From Flammula alnicola (taxonomy: Eukaryota; Basidiomycota; Agaricomycetes; Agaricales; Strophariaceae), in the NCBI GenBank assembly GCA_015499995.1, contig JADNRV010000100.1, positions 124,001-188,000 on the forward strand: a stretch of DNA of 64,000 nucleotides, written 5' to 3'. Below the pieces are notes generated by a model. The model saw only the letters and a program-made list of their open reading frames with translations, ran no database searches and was not told where the DNA came from. Positions 46,320-56,137 of this stretch are shown here, in pieces. The position numbers and the translations under genes were made by a program. The first letter of the stretch is position 1, and every line of letters starts with the position of its first letter.

Positions 46320-47751
46320 TGTTGCCTATTAGTATTAGTACTAGTAGTATTGTCAGTATTGACATTATTGAACTGGCTATCGTCTCTCTAACTGACTTAC
46401 CTGTGTAAGGTTCAATGATTACATTCCGATTTCTTGTACCATGCCCAGCAGTGTTGAAAGCACGAGGCGGGTATATATTTCGTGGCATGGTTTTGTGACA
46501 CATAAGAGAAGACCAGACCCTTCAGACATTGTCAGATGCCGAAATGATAGTAAAAATGAAATGAATGAGTGCCCATACCACAACTGGAGGAATATGCGAG
46601 TGATCACAAAGTGATCATGTCGATCAGGATCAAGTATAGGGGACAATATGAAAGGTGCAATGTACGGCATCTGAAATCACATATTGGAACTAAGATTGCA
46701 CCTTGTACAGGATAAGTGGCAACTTGAATGCAGTTAGCGTCGCCGAGTATATAGCGCCAGACTCGATGTCAGATGACGAGCAGCATAATGGGTCGTAGGC
46801 TCTGTTCCGAGAAGGATATGCTCTCGCGATTAATATACCAAATGTGATAGGCAACGAGAGCTGGAAAGCATTAGTTTGTCAGAGCCTATCAATTAGACTC
46901 AAGGGATTAACTGAGCGGTACAATTCATTGCCAAAGTCATAGAGAAGAACACGACGATCCATTGCGACAGTTCCACCACAAAAATATTTGCCTCAGGTAC
47001 GACACGTGGGAAGGAGTATAAAACACCGCCGCCTGTCACTGAATCGAGGCGAGATGGTAGTTAGATGGAAGCAAGAACGATTTTGTTGTTTATCACCATA
47101 CCTGCACTACCGAGGAGTAACAGGCAGGGGAATACAATAACCGAGATGCAGCAGTCCTACACAAGATAGGCACGAAAAAGCTTCATAGACCTGCAGTGAG
47201 TTCATTATCTCTGAATATAGATGGAACGTGAATTGAACTGACCACGACACTATCTCCGACCAAAGTCTGTGCGACGTATATAGTACTCCCGAATATCGGC
47301 GTAAGTTCTGATAATTCGTTGAAGAACGCACGTGGACCTCCGGGCGCGCCTTGGAAGATAATGAACGCCTTGATGATGCGGATGAAATTGACCTCTATGT
47401 GCTGAAAATCAATTGATGAGAAGAGACGGATAAGGAGAAATTGTGACAAGTCGCATACCATAGTTGCCAGCACAAACATGATCAGAGAAATGCCCAACAT
47501 AGTGCTGTTTATTGGCTGGCCCCGAGGCCGCTTTTCGATGAGAATCCGGCAAGTGATGCTAAACAAGACTGTGTAAGCCCCCGGGATCCAGTCAAGTTAG
47601 TAAGTCGGAAATTTGAAAGTCTGATCGAGTAGAACCATAGAGCAAAGTCTGAATAGAAATCGAGACAAACTTGGACTCAAAAGACAAGGTCAATAGAAGA
47701 GTACAGCAGAAATCTGGTTGGAGAGCATACCTCTTCGGCTGAGAATGTCAT
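46320..47751 (-). pseudogene. Multi-pass membrane protein of a large mushroom family, decayed
   Basis: The start MTFSAEE at 47751 is followed by ISIQTLLYVLFSITCRIL. The next parts are STMLGISLIMFVLATM, IIKAFIIFQGAPGGPRAFF, STIYVAQTLVGDSVV and VIVFPCLLLLGSA, then MTLAMNCT and LRPIMLLVI. Segment order and the GAPGGP loop fit the multi-pass proteins common in Agaricomycetes, function unknown. Lesions include an in-frame TAG where the Trp of YRAYLVW is expected (about 47155), a splice mismatch near 46920, and a frameshift at LLVI...IESGAIYS (about 46775). It is not expected to be functional. Confidence 0.65.
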
Positions 47752-48163
47752 GGGAAGGGAGACCTACAGTGAGCTAGGTGTATCAGCCAGGATCCAGGAT
47801 CAAAAGACGTTTGGCAGCGGCTCTGAGTGGTTGATTGAGTTTCAGATCACAACCTATGACCTGTCCGTATCTATATGACATACAGAGGGCGGCTATTCGA
47901 CCGTCTTCTATTCATGACATTGACGCCCAACTTGAAGCTCTATTGATAGTAAATTTGCTCACAATTGAAGATGAATCGATGACAGCCTGTGATCTGTCTA
48001 GATTTGTCAATGTTTATACCCCTCAAAGACATACTTCCATTCGTGAGAGTTGCTTGGGCTTGAAGGCCGCTATTATAATTCACGAAATTGACGCCCAAGG
48101 TCCGATACTAGTATCAATAGATTTACTCACATCTGTTTGTATTTGTCTTAAATAAGTACTAGT
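47752..48163. other. Intergenic, no gene recognised
   Basis: Contains a short internal near-repeat (ttgacgcccaa...atagtaaatttgctcac at about 47928 and again at about 48089). This suggests a small local duplication. No coding motif. Confidence 0.4.
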
Positions 48164-51060
48164 AAATGTACCTGTAGATTCCAAGTAGATTCACAAGATG
48201 CAAGATGCCCGGGAAAGGTCAATGATGAATGGAGCGACATGTAATTATAATCTAATCTTAATCTCCATTGTTCGATTGTCCAGCGCGGTAACGTGACATG
48301 GCCCAATATCCAACGCTTGACGGTGGCACGTTGAACTACCTCTCTCATTCAAGTTTGCATTTATCGTAAACCGTGCCACAGTGCCGCAGTGGCCCACACC
48401 AGCCTGTATATTTGGCCTGAATGTAAGCAGACTAACTCATTCATTCCGATCTTTCCTGCTCCAAGATGGCTGATCCTTCTACTCATAGTACGAACAGCGG
48501 AGCGCCCACCACACCTGCCCGATCTCAGCAGCGAGCAAAGCCCCAACCCACGCCTCACAGGAGAAAGCTTAACAGCGACCCCAACCCCAAAAAGCTCCTC
48601 ACCCACATCTGCATGGATCCAGCACTCGAGGATGAATTACATGAGAGCCAACTGCGCGACGTACCTGGATTAGTCGAGCATTTGTTCCCAGATAGCATTC
48701 TCCCTCTTGCCGTTGACGAGCTGGCGGAACAGCTTATGGATAAAAAATACCTCCGTTGGAACCCCAGACGCAAAACCTGGGTGGATTGCCCGGACCTTAC
48801 TGTCCCTTCCCAAGGTGGCAAGGTGGAGGCCGAGCTAGCGAGATTCCTCAACGGCATTGGTACTACGATCCATCAAATCTGCAAAGAGAATTCGAAGGCA
48901 AAGGTACCTTCCAAGCCACGGCGCTGGGACAGCAGCGCGAGTACGAAGCCGCTGGCCGGTGGGCCATCCGCCGCACGAAAGCCCGACCTCAACCTCATGG
49001 AAGAGGGAGAGACTCCTTCATGGACCACCGTCAAGGTGACCGCAGAACTAACATCCAACATCGGAATTAAACACCAAGAACACAACGAAAACCAACTCAC
49101 CAACGGTGCCTATATGGTCTTTTCGTCTCAGGACGAACGCCGATTTCATATCGGTGTCTCTTTTTGTCGGACCGAAGTTCGCGTCTACTTCTTCGATCGC
49201 GCTGGAGTTGTTGGGTCCGTCAAATTTGACCTTGAAAAAGAGCCGAAGATGTTGATTCGCCTCCTCGCTGGGTTGACTCTCTCCGATCTCTCTGCCATCG
49301 GCTTCGATCCCACCATCAGACATGAACCTGGAGGAAAGAGATTCGTCACTGTCGCCTCCAAGGAATACGAGATCATCGACACCTTGTTTATTAGCGACAC
49401 TATCCGGGGCAGGGGCACGGTTTGCTGGCAGGCTTGCCTCGATGGCGCCGACTATGTGATCAAGAACACCTGGGCCGATGTCTCCAGAGACCTTACCGAA
49501 CCCGAAATAATGAAAATGGCCGGTGACCTGGAGGGGATTGCACATATAGTCGCAGAGGAGATTGTGCAGGTTAATGGCAGAGACGATAAGACGGATTATA
49601 TCCGGCAAGTGATTGACGCCGCGAATTACCGCCACAAAAATAGGTACGCGAAGCTGGAGATTCGAGCCCATCGCCGGATAGTCAGTACTCCTCTCGCCCA
49701 GAGATTGCCTTATTTCTCGACAAAGAAAGAACTGATTTCGGTGCTGATTGACGCGATTGAAGGTGAGCTGAGCTACTGTCGTGTTCGTATAGCTATCTAA
49801 CTTTTGCACAGCCCATCGGCGACTAGTAGAAGAAAAGAAGATTCTACATCGAGATATCAGCATGAACAACATAATGATGTATCGACCCACTTTACCGACG
49901 GAGACGGAGCCAAATCCTACAGACGAAGGGGATTCAGAGGCGTCTTCCATCCAACCGCAGATCGCGGACGCCGGAGAGAGTAATCAGATGCGGAGGGGGA
50001 TGCTCATTGATCTCGATTATGCTCTCCTCATGAGGGAAGACGGGCTGGGTAGAGACACCGCCACTGTTGGTCACCGAACCGTAAGAAAACATATTCGTCA
50101 TATTGAAATTGGACACTCACCTTAAATATTATCTTACAGGGAACACTGCCGTTCATGGCCATTGAGCTGCTAACGGGACTAGACGACGGCGAGGAACAGA
50201 AGCCTCGCCATGACTTGGAGTCGTTCTTCTATATGTTGCTCTGGATCTGCTGGCATTACGCAGGGCCTAACAACGCTGAGAGGCAGAACTTCGATATTAT
50301 GCGAACAGACATCAAGACATGGATTGCTGGGGAAACCTTCCAGGAGGTCGGACGCAAAAAAAGCTTACATGTGATGACCTACGAAAAGATCTTCGACGAC
50401 TTTGTCCTGCGTTGGTTTGCACCCTATTTCAAGGACCTGAAGCCTTGCGTCAAGAAATTGCGGAAAAAGTTGTTTCCGGAAGTTAATACCGACATCGAGT
50501 ACCAGGATATTATCGACATCCTTGAAGAGACACGCAAAGTCCTTCCTGATATAGAAGATTGGACGCCTGACCATGATAAGGAGGGATACGGGCTTACAGG
50601 AAGCAAGAAGAGAAAACTGGAATCCTACGAACCTCCGTTGGAACCTATTGAGGAGGAGGCAGAAGAGGTATCAGCGGACCACTTAGCGAAGCGTGCAAGA
50701 ACCGTGCCAAATCCTGAAATACTCAGGCCCTCGCGATCGCAGAAAACGGCTACTGCCAGTGCTAGCATTCATTGTATGATAACCCGAAGAAAGTGACCTT
50801 CCGAATTTACGAAGATATCGAAGTCACTTCGAGGTCGTCCATGTATATTCCAAGTTGTAATTTGTTTAACTTGTAAACCAGTAATTAACATGAACTTGGA
50901 CTAACTCGCAGTGCAGTGTGAGACATGGTTGGAAAAACAGACTTCGAGACTCACCATATGAAATTGTCTACAGGTTACCTATACCCTGTTGCCAACACTC
51001 GAGCACGTTTACCGTTCAACGGCCATATCAGTCGTCGAATATGGAGGACCTTTAGAGTGG
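48164..51060 (+). repeat. Segmental duplication, copy B
   Basis: Matches copy A (33920-36629 plus 45782 to about 45920) through promoter, FunK1 gene and 3' flank. It keeps the unfilled CACTA target site at 50886-50888 (gtaattaacatg). Confidence 0.9.
48466..50796 (+). CDS. FunK1-type protein kinase, copy B
   Basis: It has the same three-exon structure as copy A, with introns near 49763-49811 and 50080-50140, about 740 residues. The catalytic loop KILHRDISMNNIMMY, DLDYA and TLPFMAIELLTG are unchanged, so kinase chemistry should be retained. Differences from copy A are scattered substitutions plus a replaced stretch around 50350-50400 (VGRKKSLHVMTYEKIF against VGDIKGLAMTSAAGAF), a spot where the copies have diverged strongly. 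The N-terminus lacks a dipeptide present in copy A. No lesion was found. Promoter sequence is also shared with copy A, so both may be expressed alike. Confidence 0.88.
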
Positions 51061-51665
51061 AGGGTAACACATATTTACGTGAATGTCTCAACATGTGGGA
51101 TGACATCGCTCAGCGCTGTCAGTCAGAGCAAGAGTCACACAGTGCGAACTGTCACGTCCCGTGATTTATGTAAGTATGGGAGTGACCGAGCCGAAGTTGG
51201 TCGAAACCGGAAAATTCTTGTTGCTCACAACCAACTCACAACTTGAATCTTGAACTGTGTTGAACAGAACGTCGAACACGTTGGAACTCTTCGGTTTCCT
51301 TGTTTGCAGAGGAACGGTGACTACTTTCGAATTTTCGTCGTGCGCGTATCCGGACCCCTTGTCGAAAGAACACGGCGCCAACAAATTGCCGACTTGCCCT
51401 GACTTGCCCCGTCACGGACATTAACTTAAACCTATCAGCCATTGGACCACCCTCAGGCCCCAGGGCGCTTGTAGAATAAGCGTTCCATTCCAGTTGTCTT
51501 TGCCAGGAACGCGGCAGGCACATCAAAAATGGACAACTGTAATCCGACTCCGAGCCCTTCAGAAAATCATATAAAAGACACAGTGATGTTCAGCTTGATT
51601 TGCATCCTGACTTCCCCCACTGTCATTATACCATACTCTTAGCAGACCATCAACGAATCGCCGTT
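50797..51665. other. 3' flank of duplication copy B and presumed promoter of DUF2235 gene
   Basis: Homology with copy A ends near 51060. The rest is unique. A gtataaaagac-like TATA region (catataaaagacac) lies at about 51569, roughly 95 bp before the ATG at 51666. Confidence 0.45.
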
Positions 51666-53898
51666 ATGTCTGACGAAACTGCCCCTCTTTTGTCCAATAC
51701 GCCTGAGTCTGCTAACGCGTCTTTCGTTACCTACCCGCCTAGTCACGAAGGAGGGTACCGCACTCTAGTCCTCTTATTTGACGGCACTGGCGACACGTAA
51801 GTTCCACACTTTCCTCGTTTTAGAATGTGGAACCAACTGACTTCGACAAAATGAAGGGATGATGCTGATGTACGTACACTGGGTGCTGTAAAGTGTGAAC
51901 AGCTCGCTAACAGCCGAACGGTCGATAGGTCTCCAACGTTATCGAATTGAGAAATATGCTCTACCCACGTGAGGACGAGAAGAAGCAGCTCGTCTACTAT
52001 CAGGTTTGTTATTTTTTCTCAAATTCCATGTCAAATTAAACCTGATGTCTACCTTTCGTCAGCGTGGTATCGGCACATACAACCCTCACTTTCCTAAGAC
52101 GACCGTCAGTATCCCCTTAGTTAGCAGTGCCTCTGGGGTAAGCACTTGTTTTTTTTCCCCTGTCGCGCTTGAACATATATATTGACTACCGCACTGCAGA
52201 AAATTGATGGAGCCGTTGCATGGAGCTTAAGTTATCATGTCATTGGTATGTTGCCTCCTCATTACAGTCGTTCGTGATAGGATGCTAACTTCATCGTCAG
52301 AGGCTTACGAATGGCTCGTGGATAATTGTGGGCTTCGAATTTCTCCGCAATAGAGTGCCTCTCTAAATAGCGTTTGGTGTGGCGACAGATAAAGAGGGTG
52401 ACAAGATCTGCATGTTTGGTATGCACTTCTTTCATATTTCCTTGTGCCCTACTCTAATAATGCAATCCTGAAGGATTCTCTCGAGGTGCATACACCGCTC
52501 GGGCGTGAGTTTATTTCTAAACATTCCAGCCTTCCCGTGTCCTACTCTTCAATCAAGCTGATTGTCATACAGGCTTGCAGGAATGATTAGCAAAGTTGGA
52601 CTGCTTCCTCTCGATAAAAAAGTAAAAGCCAAGTCCGCTTTTGAGTCCTACGAAAAAAAGGGAGCAGAAGGTTGGGCTCATTCCGTTGCCTTCAAGAGGC
52701 AGTGGGAATCCAGAAATGTTATTATAGAATTTGTGGGCGTTTGGTTCGTGTTTTCTTCAATATGAGCGCGTGGCGCTGGATAAATATTCCAATTCTGGTT
52801 CAATTGTGATAATAGGGACACAGTCAACTCTGTTGGCATGATCACAGCCAAGACTCTTCCCTTCACGGCTACTAATCAGGTCGTGAAAACCATGCGACAT
52901 GCAGTGGCCTTGGATGAACGTCGAGCACGTTTCAGGACTAACATGTGGAACTCGCCAATCATCAACGAGAAAAATTTGGCGGCGACAGCTAACTGGGTCA
53001 CCGACCCGACGCAGGTCAAAGTTGAAACCGATGTTGATCAAGTTTGGTTTGCTGGATGCCATTGCGGTATGTTACATAACATTCAGGCACTTGTTTGAGT
53101 GCTTACTCTCTTGCGTAAACTCAGATGTTGGAGGTGGATCTGGTAAGTGTCATCTTCATTTCCCGAGAATCATTCAAGGTTCTCATTTTCGACTCAGTAC
53201 CGAACGGCACACGACCTAATTTGGCGCACATTCCGCTACGCTGGATGGTCCGCGAATGCTTCAAAACCAACACCGGACTCATGTTCGACGCAAGCAAGCT
53301 CGCCGCCATCGGGCTTGCTCCCAACTCTCTCTACCCAGTTGTCCTGCCGCGCCCAGCAGCCCATACACACACCGAGGATCTGAAAGTGCAAACGAAAGCT
53401 CCCCCAAAGCCAGGCATGGCCAGCCGCGCCGTGTCCTGGGTCGCAAGCTGGTGGTCCAAGACGCCCCCTCCTCCACCAAAGCCTGACACATCAATATACA
53501 AGACTTATAGCGAGGAGCGGCTCGACCTGCTAGACGCGCTTGCGCCGATCTTCGACCAGCTGATTATCAACAGTGCGAAATGGTGGGTCCTCGAGAATTA
53601 CCCGCTCAAAGTTTGGTCGCACGCCAAGAACGACTACATACACCGGGCGAACAATAAACGCGGGAGGTCGATCCAGCACCCTTTGGCGTTGGAGGCGGCT
53701 AGTCCGGCTGCTGCTGCTGCTAAAGGAATAAAGCCGGTCCATCCAAGGTGGTGCAAGATACGAGTGCACAGGACCGTCAAGACGCGCATGGAGTGTCCTG
53801 GGGATGATAAGTTGCGGTCGCGTTATGTGCCGGCAGCGAAGTTGGGCGAGACGCCCTTTGATAAGCTGGATCCGAAATTGATCGAGTGGGTGGATTAA
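51666..53898 (+). CDS. DUF2235 alpha/beta hydrolase (Tle1-like phospholipase fold)
   Basis: It starts MSDETAPLLSNTPESAN and enters the domain at YRTLVLLFDGTGDT. Further motifs are SNVIELRNML, the nucleophile elbow GFSRGAYTAR (GxSxG-type Ser), LAGMISKVGLLP, EFVGVWDTVNSVG, RHAVALDERRARF, TDVDQVWFAGCHCDVGGG (His/Asp region) and IPLRWMVRECFKTNTG. These are the standard DUF2235 signatures. The family includes bacterial type VI phospholipase effectors. Fungal members are predicted lipases or esterases of unknown substrate. To keep the frame, a 13-nt microexon (51857-51869) is needed between exon 1 and the exon at 51929. At least eight further introns splice in frame. The C-terminus after PKPGMASRAVSW is a variable, membrane-poor tail. 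Confidence 0.82.
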
Positions 53899-54189
53899 GG
53901 TGATACTGTGAGAGTACTTGTTGCCGACATCGTTTTATGCTACGCGTTCTTTTTGTCCCGTAACTTATCATCTCGGAGTCGAGAAATAATAATTGACGTT
54001 CTCAGTGAAGTTGCCTGGCTCACAGGCGAGATCCATTACTTTTCGAGGGTCCATTTTTTTATCATAATGAATCCGTTATACATATTATATTTCCGATTAG
54101 ATCCCTCACAAAAATACAAATCTGTGTGGGGTATACCGTGTGGGGTATACGATGTACATGTCTATATGCTTACAGTATATTTATTTCAT

Positions 54190-55784
54190 CTAAATTTCAT
54201 TCCAGAATCTTGGGTCGAGTGTACATTGCCTCGCCATCTCGAGCTGTAAAACGAAGAGATTAGGATAGTTATCTTCAGCAGCAAATATGAAAATATACGA
54301 ACCTGTTCATCCGTCCTACACACCAAAATCCGCTTCTGCCTTCCCTCATCTCCCCTTTCACCAACGGATATATCCACAACAACACCACCCTCCTTACCCA
54401 CACCGTCATTCTTGGCCTCATCGACCTCACAATATCCCACACACCTCATCTTCTCCGCGATAATGCTCCGCAACTTGACCCCCCGCTCCCCAATGCCGCC
54501 CGCGAACACTAGCGCGTCGACCTCTGCACCGATCCGCAAGTGGTACGAGCCGATAAAGTGCAGCACGCGGTCGACGAAGAGGTCGAAGCGAGCCGATTCG
54601 GGTTGTGGGCGGCGATTTCCGGATCGGGGTTGTCCAGCTCGGCTTTCGCGGTGATGACGCCAAAGTCGGTCGTCCCGGTCATGGCTTTCCACCCCGATTT
54701 GCGGTTGAGGATGTCTTCTGCCTATTATTGATCATCGATACATATTATTGATTACAGAAATAAACGGGGACTGCGCACCATCGTGACGTGCACCTGCGTG
54801 GCCATGCTGGGGTCATGGGTTATTCGCCCGGCCTTGTTCGTGTAGTGGAATATCAGACTCGGGTCTACCGATCCGGAGCGCGTGGCGCCTGGGAGGCCGT
54901 TCAGCGGGGTCAGGCCCATGGATGTATCGAGGGATTTCCCGTCTTTGACGAGACATGCCGAGGCGCCCGATCCAAGATGGAGGAGAATGAGGTTGAGGGA
55001 TTCGGGAGGCTTGTCGAGGAATTGGGAGACGGAACGTAGAATGAAGCTGTCTAATGTAGAATTATTGTCAGAGTAGATTACACCGAAAGCGATATAAAGC
55101 GCTTACAGCTCAGACCGTGGAAACCGTATTTCTTCAGACCGCGTTTCTTCGCGATTTCTTGGTTAATGGCACAGCTTGATATGTGGAGGGGTATCGTGCA
55201 ATGGAAAGAGGTATCAAAATACGCGATTGACTTGGAGTCAGGAAGCGCTGACATGCACGCCTTTATGACGGACAAAGCGGCGCCATTGTGCCTGTGATGT
55301 AAAGTCAAATGACAAGTAAATGACGGACTACAAATTTGAATAACGCGTACAAAGGAGCTAGATCGGAGAGTTTTTCGATGTGGTGATAAGATTCCTCGTC
55401 GATGATGATTGGCTGACTATAGCCGCCGCCGTGGACGACGCGATGGCAGATATAAATGACGCGTTTGTGGTCTATGGACGCCTGTGATTGGAGGCATTGG
55501 AGGAAGTGAGCAAAGGCCGATGTGTGATCTTTGATGGCGTCACTGGGCTCGTCTGTGTCTGCGTTGGATGGGGTTCCTGCGGAGTCGATGAGATGGAAGG
55601 CGAACTTTGCGGGAGGTGCAGTTATATTGGAGATTGAGGAGGTTAGGACGAGGGAAACTGGCTCCGGTGTGTCGTGGGCATGGCCTTGAAGAACGTGGTT
55701 GGCCGAGACAGAGTAGAGGGATATCTTCAGGGATGAAGATCCAGCGTTTAGCGAAAGAACATAATCTGTGTCCGCAGTCGACAT
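54190..55784 (-). CDS. ACK: Acetate kinase, with one apparent single-base deletion
   Basis: It starts [20 protein letters not shown] at 55784, the ATP/acetate kinase N-terminal signature. It continues with CHRVVHGG, the APLHNGAAL junction, [54 protein letters not shown], then DLFVDRVL and [11 protein letters not shown]. The end LEMARQCTL...WNEI is at 54190. The enzyme turns acetyl phosphate and ADP into acetate and ATP. The catalytic Arg and His residues of the family are present. Between RLA and DLFVDR (54585-54588) one base is missing: the frame changes where GCTTTCGAC is expected and GCTTCGAC is read. As written the enzyme is cut short. Its head-to-head neighbour makes its substrate. Confidence 0.85.
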
Positions 55785-56137
55785 GGCGGTGCTTTAGATA
55801 CGAAGCGACTGACGGCGAGACGGAATATATAACGACAGCAGTTGAGCAAGTCCAGACTTCAGAACCGCGGTGAATTAGATCTGCTATAACAAAAGGGTGT
55901 CTAGATTTGAGACAGAGTTAGATTTGCTCAGGAACAAGATAACAAATGAGTGTCTAGAATTTGAGACCCAGCCGAGACTGATTCACAGAGGATTTATGAG
56001 GAGTGGATGGATTGTCCTAATATGGCAAATGGTCTAGATCGAAACCCGAAATAGACTGACCAACGTTGTTCTTCCAATCCCCACCTATAAAGTCTTGCAA
56101 TCTCTCTCCAACATGTCCTCAACAATTCTCTTCAATC
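55785..56137. promoter_or_regulatory. Divergent promoter of acetate kinase and phosphoketolase
   Basis: These 353 bp lie between two opposed start codons of consecutive enzymes in one pathway, which suggests coregulation. It includes a near-duplicate pair (gtgtctaga...tttgagac) at about 55898 and 55952. No factor site can be named. Confidence 0.6.
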
